In this document: positions 50,880 to 60,473 of the stretch, piece by piece
How the letters are laid out: each line of letters begins with the position of its first letter
Position numbering within the stretch: position 1 is the first letter of the stretch
Source of the DNA: Alphaproteobacteria bacterium
Lineage (GTDB): Bacteria > Pseudomonadota > Alphaproteobacteria > Rhodobacterales > Rhodobacteraceae
Assembly (NCBI GenBank): GCA_030425185.1
Contig: JAUIAU010000017.1
Span: forward strand, 1-64,000
Length of the DNA: 64,000 bases
Reading direction: 5' to 3'
The notes under the pieces: generated by a model
The model's input: only the letters and a program-made list of their open reading frames with translations
Databases searched by the model: none
What the model was told of the DNA's origin: nothing
Translations under genes and position numbers: made by a program

Positions 50880-52205
50880 TCACTCGTCGTCGAGCGCGTC
50901 CACGGCGGCCTTGAGGTCGTCCTTCGAGACGTCCTTGTCGGTCACGGTCGCCAGTTCGAAGAGGTAGTCGACGACCTTGTCCTCGAACAGCGGGGCGCGG
51001 ATCTGCTGCTGGATCTGGCCGTTCTTCTGGACGAATTCGAAGAAGGCGCGTTCCTGGCCCGGGTACTGGCGGGCCTGGTTCATGACGGCCTGGGTGAACT
51101 CGCTGTCGGAGACCTCGATCTCGTTCTTCTGGCCGATCTCGGCGAGCAGCAGCCCGAGGCGCACGCGGCGCTCGGCGAGCGTGGTGTGCTCGTCGGTCGG
51201 CGTGATCTCCGGGTGGTCGTGGCCGTGCACGTCCGGGTTTTCCTCGTGCCAGAGCTGATGCGCGATCTGGTTGGCTTCGGCCTCGACGAGGCTCGGGGGC
51301 AGTTCGAAGGTCACCAGCGTGTCGAGCTGGTCGAGCAGCTTGCGCTTCATGACCTGGCGCGCGGCGCCCTTGTACTCGGCTTCCAGCCGCTCGGCGATCT
51401 GGCCCTTCAGCGCGTCGAGGCTTTCGGCCCCGAACTTGGCGGCGAAGGCGTCGTCGATGGTCGCGGCCTCGGCGGCCTTCACGGCCTTGACGGTGCAGGA
51501 GAAGACCGCGGCCTTCCCGGCGAGGGTCTCGGCCTGGTAGTCCTCGGGGAAGGTGACCTCGACATCCTTGGCGTCACCGGCCTTCACGCCGACGAGGCCC
51601 TCTTCGAAGCCGGGGATGAAGCTGTTCGAGCCGAGCACCAGCGGATAGTCCTCGGCCGCGCCGCCCTCGAAGGCCTCGCCGTCGATCTTGCCGACGAAGT
51701 CGAACACGACCTGGTCGCCCATCTCGGCGGCGCCGTCCTTGTCGGCGTAGTCCTTCACGGTCTCGGCGAGGTTGCCCAGCGCCTCGTCCACGTCGGCGTC
51801 GGCGGCCTTGACCACGAGACGCTCGAGCGTGACCTTCGAGAAGTCGGTGTCCGGCACCTCGGGCAGGCGCTCGTAGGTCATCGTCACGACGATGTCGTCG
51901 CCTTCCTTCCAGTCCTCGTTGGTCATCTTGACCTCGGGCTGGCCGGCCGGGCGGTCACCGGAGGCCTCGAAATGCGCGTTCATGGCGCCGTCGACGGCTT
52001 CCTGCATGGCTTCGCCGAGCAGGCGCTGGCCGAACTGCTTCTTCAGCAGCGCCATCGGGACCTTGCCCTTGCGGAAGCCCTTCATCTCGATCTCGGGACG
52101 CGCCTCGACCAGTTTCTCGTTGACCTTGGCGTCCAGCTCGGCCGCGGTCACGGTGATCTCGTAGCCGCGTTTCAAACCGTCGTTCAGGGTCTCGGTGATG
52201 CTCAT
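50880..52205 (-). CDS. tig: Trigger factor
   Basis: 441 residues. The ribosome-binding tail (about 1-115) contains the signature [17 protein letters not shown]; the FKBP-type prolyl isomerase domain (about 155-245) reads [20 protein letters not shown] and [16 protein letters not shown]; the C-terminal chaperone arms follow. It shelters nascent chains at the exit tunnel. The start at 52203-52205 gives [10 protein letters not shown]; the longer upstream frame covers the tRNA gene and is not coding. Confidence 0.96.
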   Translation of the reverse strand: MSITETLNDGLKRGYEITVTAAELDAKVNEKLVEARPEIEMKGFRKGKVPMALLKKQFGQRLLGEAMQEAVDGAMNAHFEASGDRPAGQPEVKMTNEDWKEGDDIVVTMTYERLPEVPDTDFSKVTLERLVVKAADADVDEALGNLAETVKDYADKDGAAEMGDQVVFDFVGKIDGEAFEGGAAEDYPLVLGSNSFIPGFEEGLVGVKAGDAKDVEVTFPEDYQAETLAGKAAVFSCTVKAVKAAEAATIDDAFAAKFGAESLDALKGQIAERLEAEYKGAARQVMKRKLLDQLDTLVTFELPPSLVEAEANQIAHQLWHEENPDVHGHDHPEITPTDEHTTLAERRVRLGLLLAEIGQKNEIEVSDSEFTQAVMNQARQYPGQERAFFEFVQKNGQIQQQIRAPLFEDKVVDYLFELATVTDKDVSKDDLKAAVDALDDE

Positions 52206-52331
52206 GTCGGTCCTCGTGTCGGTCGCGGGGCACGCGGGCGCAGGGCGTCCCCGGGTCAGAATTCGCGCCTTCCTAGTGGCGGGATGGGGGCTGTGCAAGG
52301 GGCAAGTTCGCGCCGCGGCGGGGCGGCGGCG

Positions 52332-52416
52332 TGGTGCGGGTGAAGGGACTCGAACCCCCACGCCTTGCGGCGCCAGAACCTAAATCTGGTGCGTCTACCA
52401 GTTCCGCCACACCCGC
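52332..52416 (-). tRNA. tRNA-Leu (anticodon UAG), CCA encoded
   Basis: On the minus strand the 85-nt cloverleaf begins GCGGGTGTGGCGGAACTGG, has D-loop GTAGACGCACCAGA and anticodon stem CCAGA with loop TTTAGGT (anticodon TAG). It has a long variable arm (GGCGCCGCAAGGCGTGG), the TTCGAGTCC T-loop and a 3' end CACCCGC then A and encoded CCA. The long variable arm and A discriminator mark it as class II tRNA-Leu. Confidence 0.96.
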
Positions 52417-52537
52417 ATGCCGCCGGGGGCGCCTGAGCGGTCCCGCGACGGGCGTGGAGTTAGCAGAGGCCGGGCCGCTTGGCGAGAGGGGAGTTGCGGG
52501 CGGGGGCCGTGCCGTGCAGGGCGCGGAAAGCCGCGGG

Positions 52538-54169
52538 TCAGCGGCCTGCCCCGCCCCCGGGCGCGCGCGCCGCCTCCGCCAGCAGGTCGGCCAGGACGGC
52601 GGGCAGCGCCCCGGGCAGGTCCTCGGCGATCAGGCCGGGACCGGCGCGGCGGGCGGCCTCGACATGCAGCCAGACGGCGTCGCAGGCCGCCTGCGCTGGG
52701 GCGAGACCGCGCGCCAGGAGCCCCGCGACCAGCCCGGTCAGCACGTCGCCCGACCCGGCGGTCGCCAGCCAGGGCGCGGCGCGGTCCGGGGTGCCGCCGT
52801 GGACGCGCGCCTGCCCGTCGGGCCGGGCGATCACGGTGGCGGGACCTTTCAGCACCAGCGTGACGTTCAGCCGCCGCGCCAGCACCCGGGCGGCATCCAC
52901 CCGGCTGAAGGCGGGGCCGTGGCGGGCGGGCGCGCGCAGCGCCTCGGCGAGGTCGGGGGCGAGCGCGGTGAACTCGCCCTCGTGCGGGGTCAGCACGACA
53001 TGGGGCGCGAGCATCGCCTGCGCCTCCGGCCGCTGCGCGAGCAGCCGCAGCGCGTCGGCGTCGAGCACCAGCGGGCGGTCGGCCTCCAGCGCCGCCATCA
53101 GCAGGTCGGCGGCGCGGGCGTCCTGGCCCAGCCCCGGCCCCAGCGCCAGCGCGCGCAGGCGGCGGTCGGCGAGCCGGGCCGTCAGCGCCGCCGCGTCGTC
53201 GATCACCGCCAGCATCACCGCGTCGAGGCGGGCGGCGTTCTCGGTCAGGGCCGCGCCGGGCACGCCCAGCGTCACCAGCCCTGCCCCCACGCGCAACGCG
53301 GCCCGGGCGGCGAGGCGCGCGGCCCCCCCGGCCCCCGGCGGCCCGGCCAGCACCAGCGCGTGGCCGTGGGCATACTTGTGGCCGTCGGGGTCCTTCGCCA
53401 GCCGGGCGGGCGCGGGCGGCGGGACCGCGTGCAGGAGCGTGCGGATGGCGGCACGGGCGGCGAGCGCGGCCGCCACGGCGCGGCCGAGCGGCACGGTGAC
53501 CACCGGCCCGCAGAGCGCGGGACCGTGCCCGAGGCGGTGACCCGGTTTCGCCGCCCCGAAGGTCACGGTCAGGTCGGCGCGTGGCATGTCGGCGGGCAGG
53601 CCCGGCCCCTCGGCCCCGAGCACCCGGCCGCTGTCGGCGCAGAGCCCCGAGGGCAGATCAACCGCGACAAGGCGCGGACCGCCCGCCCCGGTGCGCCCGC
53701 GCAGGACACCGGCCAGCAGTGCTTGCGCGCCGGCGACCAGGTCGGCGGGCCGGGTCAGGCCGGTTCCGAAGACGGCATCGAACACGAGGTCGGCCCCGGC
53801 CAGCGGACCGGCGGTCAGGGCCCCCAGCGGCTCGATCGGGCCGAGGGCCGACCAGCGCGCGGCCTCGGCGGCGGCATCGGGCGGCAGGGTGGCGGGATCG
53901 CCCGCCGCGAAGACCCGGACCTGCCAGCCGCGCGCGGCCAGCCGGTGCGCTATTCCGTAGCCGTCGCCGCCGTTGTTGCCGGGGCCGGCCAGCACCACCG
54001 CGCGGCCGGGGGCCGCGGCCAGCGCGGGCCAGCGGGCGAGCGTCGCGGCCACCGTGCCCTCGGCCGCGGCGGCCATCAGGACCGCCCCGGAGACGGCGCC
54101 GGAGCGGATCGCATCGGCCTCTATTTCGCGCATCTGGGTGGCGGTGACGAGGGCCTCTGCCCGGTCCAT
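52538..54169 (-). CDS. nnr: Bifunctional NAD(P)H-hydrate epimerase / dehydratase
   Basis: 543 residues. The epimerase domain (about 1-215) contains ATQMREIEADAIRSGAVSG, VVLAGPGNNGGDGYGIAHRL and VFDAVFGTGLTRP; the ADP-dependent dehydratase domain (about 230-520) has HKYAHGHALVLAGPPGAGGAARLAARAALR (split), LGPGLGQD, VLTPHEGEFTAL and TAGSGDVLTGLVAGLLA. It repairs hydrated NAD(P)H. ATG 54167-54169 is preceded by AAAGGA. Divergent from glnB, its typical neighbour in Rhodobacteraceae. Confidence 0.95.
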   Translation of the reverse strand: MDRAEALVTATQMREIEADAIRSGAVSGAVLMAAAAEGTVAATLARWPALAAAPGRAVVLAGPGNNGGDGYGIAHRLAARGWQVRVFAAGDPATLPPDAAAEAARWSALGPIEPLGALTAGPLAGADLVFDAVFGTGLTRPADLVAGAQALLAGVLRGRTGAGGPRLVAVDLPSGLCADSGRVLGAEGPGLPADMPRADLTVTFGAAKPGHRLGHGPALCGPVVTVPLGRAVAAALAARAAIRTLLHAVPPPAPARLAKDPDGHKYAHGHALVLAGPPGAGGAARLAARAALRVGAGLVTLGVPGAALTENAARLDAVMLAVIDDAAALTARLADRRLRALALGPGLGQDARAADLLMAALEADRPLVLDADALRLLAQRPEAQAMLAPHVVLTPHEGEFTALAPDLAEALRAPARHGPAFSRVDAARVLARRLNVTLVLKGPATVIARPDGQARVHGGTPDRAAPWLATAGSGDVLTGLVAGLLARGLAPAQAACDAVWLHVEAARRAGPGLIAEDLPGALPAVLADLLAEAARAPGGGAGR

Positions 54170-54279
54170 GGCACATCCTTTCCAAAATCGCCTCAACGGC
54201 AATCGTGATGCCCAAAAATTAGGCAGACACCTTCAATCCCTCTCCGTGGCACACGCCGCGACCCGGCGCTGCATTGTAG

Positions 54280-54672
<393 letters not shown>

Positions 54673-54748
54673 CCCGCCCGGCGGGACCGGGCCGTGCCGG
54701 TGCCCTGCCCGCCGATCCACCGACCCATGCACTGAAAGGGAAAACCAG

Positions 54749-56155
54749 ATGAGCAAAGACGCGGTCCTCGCGACCATCAAGAACGAGGAAGTCGAGTACG
54801 TCGACATCCGCTTCACCGACCCGCGCGGCAAGCTGCAGCACGTCACCGTGATGGCGGACCAGGTGGATGCCGATTTCCTCGAGGACGGCTTCATGTTCGA
54901 CGGTTCGTCGATCGCCGGCTGGAAGTCGATCGACCAGTCCGACATGAAGCTGATGCCCGACACGGACTCGGCCTATCTGGACCCGTTCTACGCGGAAAAG
55001 ACCCTCTGCCTGCACTGCTCGGTCGTCGAGCCGGACACCGGCGAGGCCTATGACCGCGACCCGCGCTCGACCGCGATGAAGGCCGAGGCCTACCTCAAGT
55101 CGACCGGCATCGGCGATGCCTCGTACTTCGGCCCGGAAGCCGAGTTCTTCCTGTTCGACGACGTCCGCTTCTCGGTCGCGATGAACAAGGTCTCCTACCA
55201 GGTGGACGCGCAGGACGCGGCCTGGAACTCGGACACCGAGTACGAGATGGGCAACATGGGCCACCGCCCGGGCATCAAGGGCGGCTATTTCCCGGTCAAC
55301 CCGACCGACGCGGCGCAGGACCTGCGCTCGGAAATGCTGTCGACCATGAAGCGCATCGGCATGAAGGTGGACAAGCACCACCACGAAGTGGCCTCGTGCC
55401 AGCACGAGCTTGGCCTGATCTTCGGCACGCTGACCAAGCAGGCTGACGAGATCCAGAAGTACAAGTATGTCATCCACAACGTGGCGCATGCCTACGGCAA
55501 GTCGGCGACCTTCATGCCGAAGCCGATCGCAGGCGACAACGGCACCGGCATGCACGTCAACATGTCGATCTGGAAGGACGGCAAGCCGCTCTTCGCCGGT
55601 GACCAGTATGCCGACCTGTCGATGGAAGCGCTCTACTTCATCGGCGGCATCCTGAAGCACGCCAAGGCGCTGAACGCGATCACCAACCCGTCGACCAACA
55701 GCTACAAGCGCCTGATCCCGGGCTTCGAGGCCCCGGTTCTGCGCGCCTACTCGGCCCGCAACCGCTCGGGCTGCGTCCGTATCCCGTGGGCGGAAAGCCC
55801 GAAGGCCAAGCGTGTGGAAGCCCGCTTCCCCGACCCCTCGGCGAACCCCTACCTGGCCTTCGCGGCGCTGCTGATGGCCGGCCTCGACGGCATCCAGAAC
55901 AAGATCCACCCGGGCGAAGCCTCGGACAAGGACCTCTACGACCTGGAGCCGGAAGAACTGGCAGGCATCCCGACCGTCTGCGGCTCGCTGCGCGAGGCGC
56001 TGGAGGAGCTGGAGAAGGATCACGACTTCCTGCTCGCCGGTGGCGTGTTCACCAAGAGCCAGCTCGAGGGCTACATGGCCCTCAAGTGGGAAGAAGTGTA
56101 CGCCTTCGAGCACACCCCGCACCCGGTCGAGTTCAAGATGTACTACTCCTGCTGA
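54749..56155 (+). CDS. glnA: Glutamine synthetase, type I
   Basis: 468 residues. Makes glutamine from glutamate, ammonia and ATP. Motifs: [60 protein letters not shown] and the adenylylation loop [10 protein letters not shown], in which the Tyr would be modified by GlnE. Starts 76 bp after glnB with AAAGGGAAAA upstream. Transcribed with glnB. Confidence 0.97.
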   Translation: MSKDAVLATIKNEEVEYVDIRFTDPRGKLQHVTVMADQVDADFLEDGFMFDGSSIAGWKSIDQSDMKLMPDTDSAYLDPFYAEKTLCLHCSVVEPDTGEAYDRDPRSTAMKAEAYLKSTGIGDASYFGPEAEFFLFDDVRFSVAMNKVSYQVDAQDAAWNSDTEYEMGNMGHRPGIKGGYFPVNPTDAAQDLRSEMLSTMKRIGMKVDKHHHEVASCQHELGLIFGTLTKQADEIQKYKYVIHNVAHAYGKSATFMPKPIAGDNGTGMHVNMSIWKDGKPLFAGDQYADLSMEALYFIGGILKHAKALNAITNPSTNSYKRLIPGFEAPVLRAYSARNRSGCVRIPWAESPKAKRVEARFPDPSANPYLAFAALLMAGLDGIQNKIHPGEASDKDLYDLEPEELAGIPTVCGSLREALEELEKDHDFLLAGGVFTKSQLEGYMALKWEEVYAFEHTPHPVEFKMYYSC

Positions 56156-56177
56156 TCCCGCGCGGATCGGACAGGGA

Positions 56178-56203
56178 AACGGGCGCCTTCGGGCGCCCGT
56201 TTT
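56178..56203 (+). terminator. Rho-independent terminator after glnA
   Basis: ACGGGCGCC (56179-56187), TTCG loop, GGCGCCCGT (56192-56200), then TTTT. A stable UUCG-type tetraloop hairpin directly after glnA. Confidence 0.92.
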
Positions 56204-56284
56204 GCGTTTCCTGCCGCGCTTTCACCGCGGTTTTGCCCGGATCGCATGGTTAGCCTGCCCAAGATTTCAGGCGAGGTGACGAGG

Positions 56285-56644
56285 ATGAGCGATCTGTCGA
56301 ACGACCCGTTGCGCGCGTTCCGCGCCGCGGTGACCGAGGAAGCGCCGCAGGAACAGGCCGAAGCCCGCGCCGCGCGCGAGGCGCGGCTGGGCGACCGGCT
56401 GCACGACGCCATCGCGGTGCTCCTGCTGCTGGTGGCCTTTCCCTTCGGGCTGGCGCTGATGGCGCTGGCGACGGTCTTCGGGCGCAGCCTGCCGCGCGCG
56501 CTGACGGTGGGCAGCTTCATGGCGGCCGTTCATGCCGTGGCGCTGGTGCAGGCGCTGCTCTATGGCCGGACGGTCGGCGGCGTGCTGGCCGAGGGCGGCG
56601 GGCTTCTGCGGCTGATGCTGCGGGCGGCGGGCATCGAGGTCTGA
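56285..56644 (+). CDS. Small membrane protein of unknown function
   Basis: 119 residues. An acidic/Ala-rich N-terminal part (about 5-45, DPLRAFRAAVTEEAPQEQAEA) is followed by two hydrophobic segments, about 48-72 (AIAVLLLLVAFPFGLALMALATVFG) and 80-98. No recognised domain. ATG 56285 is preceded by GAGGTGACGAGG; the frame extends 13 codons upstream to another Met with weaker support. Convergent with the DUF3445 gene, 18 bp apart. Confidence 0.6.
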   Translation: MSDLSNDPLRAFRAAVTEEAPQEQAEARAAREARLGDRLHDAIAVLLLLVAFPFGLALMALATVFGRSLPRALTVGSFMAAVHAVALVQALLYGRTVGGVLAEGGGLLRLMLRAAGIEV

Positions 56645-56662
56645 GCCGGGCCCGCCCGACGG

Positions 56663-57460
56663 TCAGCCGGCCTCGGTGATCGGATGCTCGGCCAGCGCCG
56701 CGGCCTGTGCCGCGCTCAGCGCCGCGAGCCGGATCACCCGCGTCTCGATCGAGAACACCACCGCCCCCGACCGGGGCAGCTTCACCAGGCCCTGCCGTTC
56801 CGAGCGGATGTAGCCCGCGCGGCCCGTCGGCGCGACGCGGCGGCCGTGATTCGGCTCGGGCTGGCTGAGGCGCGGATCGTCGGTCAGCGCGGCGTTGACC
56901 CGCCAGAGCGGCGCCTCAGGGCGCATGAGGTCGAACATCCGCTGCACCCGCGCCGCGATGTCCCCGTCATAGGGCGGGACCGGGTCATGGATCGCGGTCA
57001 GCGGGCGGCCCAGCTTCTCGGCCAGCCGCCAGCGGGCGGGAAAGCAGAGCACCGCGGCGGTGAGCACATGCTCGGGCCCGGTCTTCTCCATCAGGCAGAA
57101 ATCCGCGACATGGAGGCGGCCCAGCGTCGACAGCGGCCGGTCGCGGTCGAGCGTGACCGCCCCGCCGTCCGGCCGGATCACCCGGTCGCCGTCGCGGCGA
57201 TAGTCCGGCGGCAGCCAGTCGAGCACCGTCTCCAGCATCTCGCGGGCGGGATCGGTCGCGGCCTCGGCCAGCACGGTCTCCGGCGTGCCCGCCAGCAGCC
57301 GCTCGCGCAGGCCCATCTGGGCGGCGAAGGCCGTGTCCACCCGCAGCCAGTCCGCCATCGCCAGCGGCTGGGTGCCCGGCAGGCGGCGGGTGCCGGCCGC
57401 GGCCCAGGGCACCTCGGGCAGGCTGTCGTGCAGGATCGGGGCGGCGGGGTCTTCGAACAT
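56663..57460 (-). CDS. DUF3445 (heme-dependent oxidative N-demethylase-like) protein
   Basis: 265 residues. The features match the DUF3445 family: MADWLRVDTAFAAQM, LHVADFCLMEKTGPEHVLTAAVLCFPARW (split), EKLGRPLTAIHDPVPPYDGDIAARVQRMFD (split), the conserved LWRVNAALTDDPRLSQPE and a final VFSIETRVIRLAAL. Characterised relatives are heme oxidases acting on secondary amines such as dimethylamine. Substrate here unknown. Divergent from dddP over 135 bp that contain a palindrome, so the two may be co-regulated. Confidence 0.75.
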   Translation of the reverse strand: MFEDPAAPILHDSLPEVPWAAAGTRRLPGTQPLAMADWLRVDTAFAAQMGLRERLLAGTPETVLAEAATDPAREMLETVLDWLPPDYRRDGDRVIRPDGGAVTLDRDRPLSTLGRLHVADFCLMEKTGPEHVLTAAVLCFPARWRLAEKLGRPLTAIHDPVPPYDGDIAARVQRMFDLMRPEAPLWRVNAALTDDPRLSQPEPNHGRRVAPTGRAGYIRSERQGLVKLPRSGAVVFSIETRVIRLAALSAAQAAALAEHPITEAG

Positions 57461-57503
57461 GGGCCGAGAGTGGCCGAGCCCCGCGCCGGGGTCCAGCGCG
57501 CGT

Positions 57504-57527
57504 TTGCGACATCCGCGCAGGTCGCAA
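57504..57527. promoter_or_regulatory. Palindromic operator candidate between DUF3445 gene and dddP
   Basis: TTGCGAC (57504-57510), ten bases, GTCGCAA (57521-57527): a perfect 7-bp inverted repeat in the 135-bp divergent region. The T-N-rich-A spacing would suit a LysR-type or a GntR-type dimer. No regulator gene is adjacent, so the regulator is unlinked. Confidence 0.5.
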
Positions 57528-57595
57528 CCGGGCGGGACCGGGGCCGTCCCGGCGGGGACGCTCACGGGCAGACCTGACCTGACGCGAGGCCGCCG

Positions 57596-58966
57596 ATGAC
57601 CCTCTCCCCCCTCTCGCCCGCCGGCGCCCCGGAGCACATGCGCGACCGCCGCAAGATCGACCCGACCAAGGGCGCGCGGCTGGGCGACGGGCTGGAGAAC
57701 GACGCCGACCGGATGGAGATCGGCCCGACGCGCCTGGCCTATGCCGAGTGGGAGGCCGCGGGCCTCGCCCTGCCCGACCTGACCGCGATGCGGGAGTGGC
57801 GGCTGAAGCGGCTGGTCGAGGGGGTGGTGGCGCGCGGCTATGCGGGCGTCCTGCTCTTCGATCCGCTGAACATCCGCTATGCTACCGACTCGACCAACAT
57901 GCAGCTCTGGAACACCCACAACCCGTTCCGCGCCGTGCTGGTCTGCGCCGACGGCTACATGGTGATCTGGGACTACAAGAACGCGATGTTCCTGAGCCGG
58001 ATCAACCCTTTGGTGCGCGAACAGCGCTCGGGGGCGGACCTGTTCTACTTCGACCGGGGCGACAAGGTGGACGTGGCGGCCGACGCCTTTTCCAACGAGG
58101 TGCGGCTGTTGCTGGCCTCGCATGCGCCGGGGATGACGCGGCTGGCGGTCGACAAGGTGATGCTGCACGGGCTGCGCGCGCTGGAAGCGCAGGGCTTCGA
58201 GGTCGTGCCGGGCGAGGAACTGACCGAGAAGGCGCGCGCGGTGAAGGGGCCGGACGAGATCCTGGCCATGCGCTGCGCGGTCCATGCCTGCGAGGCGGCG
58301 ATGGCCGAGATGGAGGCGCGGACGCGGGCGGGCGTGCCGCTGGGCGACATGAGCGAGGACGACGTCTGGGCGGTGCTGCATGCCGAGAACATCCGGCGCG
58401 GCGGCGAGTGGATCGAGACCCGGCTGCTCAGCAGCGGCCCGCGCACCAACCCGTGGTTCCAGGAATGCGGCCCGCGCGTGGTGCAGCAGGACGAGATCCT
58501 CGCCTTCGACACCGACCTCGTCGGCCCCTACGGCATGTGCTGCGACATCAGCCGGACCTGGTGGATCGGCGAGGGCAAGGCGCGGCCCGACATGGGGGCG
58601 GCGATGCGGCTGGGGGCCGAGCATATCGCGGCCAACATGGCGCTCCTGCGGCCGGGGGTGAACATCGAGGACCTGTCACGCGCCTGCCACCCGCTGCCCG
58701 GGCGGTTCCAGGCGCTGAAATACGGCTGCATGATGCATGGCGTGGGCCTCTGCGACGAGTGGCCCCTCGTGGCCTATCCCGACCAGATGGTGCCGGGAGC
58801 CTTCGACTACGTGCTGGAGCCGGGCATGTGCCTCTGCGTCGAGGCGCTGATCAGCCCCGAGGGCGGGGATTTCTCGATCAAGCTGGAGGAACAGGTGGTC
58901 ATCACCGAGACCGGATTCGAGCAACTCTCGCGCTATCCGCTCGACTGGCGCCTGATGGAGGCGTGA
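57596..58966 (+). CDS. dddP: DMSP lyase DddP (M24 metallopeptidase fold)
   Basis: 456 residues. Cleaves dimethylsulfoniopropionate to dimethyl sulfide and acrylate. The M24-type C-domain (about 220-450) carries the six metal/catalytic residues D305 and D307 (LAFDTDLVGPYG), D317 (CCDISRTWWIG), H381 (MMHGVGLCDEWP), E416 (LCVEALIS) and E431 (SIKLEEQV). Each is offset by exactly ten from the Asp295, Asp297, Asp307, His371, Glu406 and Glu421 reported for the Ruegeria lacuscaerulensis enzyme. The N-domain includes YATDSTNMQLWNTHNPFRAV. This is strong evidence for DddP over an ordinary proline dipeptidase. It links the organism to marine DMSP metabolism. Confidence 0.93.
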   Translation: MTLSPLSPAGAPEHMRDRRKIDPTKGARLGDGLENDADRMEIGPTRLAYAEWEAAGLALPDLTAMREWRLKRLVEGVVARGYAGVLLFDPLNIRYATDSTNMQLWNTHNPFRAVLVCADGYMVIWDYKNAMFLSRINPLVREQRSGADLFYFDRGDKVDVAADAFSNEVRLLLASHAPGMTRLAVDKVMLHGLRALEAQGFEVVPGEELTEKARAVKGPDEILAMRCAVHACEAAMAEMEARTRAGVPLGDMSEDDVWAVLHAENIRRGGEWIETRLLSSGPRTNPWFQECGPRVVQQDEILAFDTDLVGPYGMCCDISRTWWIGEGKARPDMGAAMRLGAEHIAANMALLRPGVNIEDLSRACHPLPGRFQALKYGCMMHGVGLCDEWPLVAYPDQMVPGAFDYVLEPGMCLCVEALISPEGGDFSIKLEEQVVITETGFEQLSRYPLDWRLMEA

Positions 58967-59002
58967 GGGGCGCGCGCGCGCCCCTCCCCCCCTCCGGCCG
59001 GG

Positions 59003-60172
59003 TTAGCCCGGCTGGCGCCGCCGCAGGGTCTGCTCCAGCGCCTCGGCGGTGCGGCGGGTCGTCCGCGCGACGGTGACGATGCGGGCGGTGCCGTCCTCGG
59101 CGGTCAGGTGCAGCAGGACGAACCAGCCGTTCGCCGCCTTCTGGTAGTTCGACAGCGCATGTTGCAGCGCGACCATCGTGCCGCGCGCCGCCTTGCCCGC
59201 CCCCTCCATCGCCGCCATCGCGGCCGACGCGCCGATCAGCGCCGCGCCCTCGGGGCCGCTGCCCCCGGCGAGAAGGACGCTGCCCGAGCGCGACGCCGCC
59301 GGGTTGGCGAAGGTGTAAGGGTCGGGGTCGTGCAGGATCTCGACCTTGGCGACGGCATAGGCGCGCGGATCGGGGTCCGCCGCCGGGTTGAGGGCATCGC
59401 GCAGCACCCGGACCCGGCCGGACGCGGTGACCTCCAGCAGGCTGCGGGACCAGAGGCGGCGGAGCGCCACGGCCATCCCGCCGACCGCGAGGGCGACCAT
59501 GCCGATCTGCCCCGCGCGCATCACGAGCCAGAAGAATGTCCCGCCGCCGCGGGCAACCTCCCAGCTGCCGAGCCGTTCGAACATCAGGAAGATCGCGAAG
59601 GGCATCAGGACCAGCCCGGCCAGCGTCCGGGTGTCGTGCCAGAGCGACAGCGTCAGCGTCCCCGCGCCGGTCCCGGTCACGGTCATCGTCTTCATCGGCG
59701 GGCGCCGCGCCAGCAGGACGACCGACAGCGCGATGGCCGCCAGCATCAGCACCCGGTATCCCAAGGGCAGGTGCAGGTAGATGCGGTTGCCGACCTCGAC
59801 GGGGCCGGTCGCGACGATGCCCTGCACCGGCATCGCGGCCAGGACGACGAGGGCGAGACCGGCATAGGACCAGGGCGCCGCGCGGGTCCGGTCCACCGGG
59901 CAGAGGGTCAGGCACAGGATCGCCGCGAAAGAGAAGCCGACGAGGTCGGGCGTCGCCGTGCCGACGAGGGCGAGGGCCGTGACCCCGGCGAGCAGCGCGA
60001 AGGACAGCACCTCGCGCCCGGCCCGGCGCCAGGCCAGCAGGAGGGCGGGCACCGCGAGGGGCCGCAGCAGCGGCTCGGACCACAGGGCGAAGACGACGAC
60101 CGCGCCGAGCAGGGCGACGGCGAGGCCGCCGTCCCGGGTCAGGCGGGCGCCAAGGGCGTTGAAGCGCTGCAT
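59003..60172 (-). CDS. Membrane protein with C-terminal cytoplasmic domain, unknown
   Basis: 389 residues. About seven hydrophobic segments (roughly 14-36, 38-50, 52-70, 76-92, 99-118, 135-155, then 183-205 and 213-235), followed by a soluble C-terminal part (about 240-389) that has TASGRVRVLRDALNPAADPDPRAYAVAKVEIL and a low-complexity Ala/Gly linker (split segments), then WFVLLHLTAEDGTARIVTVARTTR. No family recognised. A membrane-embedded sensor or a PH-domain-like protein is possible, but I do not assign one. Confidence 0.6.
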   Translation of the reverse strand: MQRFNALGARLTRDGGLAVALLGAVVVFALWSEPLLRPLAVPALLLAWRRAGREVLSFALLAGVTALALVGTATPDLVGFSFAAILCLTLCPVDRTRAAPWSYAGLALVVLAAMPVQGIVATGPVEVGNRIYLHLPLGYRVLMLAAIALSVVLLARRPPMKTMTVTGTGAGTLTLSLWHDTRTLAGLVLMPFAIFLMFERLGSWEVARGGGTFFWLVMRAGQIGMVALAVGGMAVALRRLWSRSLLEVTASGRVRVLRDALNPAADPDPRAYAVAKVEILHDPDPYTFANPAASRSGSVLLAGGSGPEGAALIGASAAMAAMEGAGKAARGTMVALQHALSNYQKAANGWFVLLHLTAEDGTARIVTVARTTRRTAEALEQTLRRRQPG

Positions 60173-60473
60173 CGGATGTCTCTCCCCCCGTGGATCCTGC
60201 CGGGGCCGCGCGGGGCGGCCCTTGCTGGGATCGGTTCGGGCAGGACCGCCCGGCGGTCAATCCAGCCTTAGGGTCGGGTTGCAGGAATGCCACGCAAGCC
60301 TTTGGTCTACCTCGGGAAACGCGGCGCCTGCGGGCGCGGGGGCGGGGCGGTCCCGCCCTCCCGCGCCGTCACGCTCGCGCGAGAGGGCTGACACAGGGGT
60401 TGAGCCGCGGGGCGCGGGGCGGCACCTCTGGGGGAGCGCGTGTGCCCCGTCTCCAGTCCGAAGGTCCCTGCCG

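Noticed and set aside
52206-52361. N-terminal extension of trigger factor by 52 residues
   Set aside because: It runs into the tRNA-Leu gene and reads as its translated complement.
54247-54263. TGGCAC upstream of glnB as a sigma54 -24 element
   Set aside because: The matching -12 TTGC is absent at the right spacing (GCGA instead), so no sigma54 promoter is claimed.
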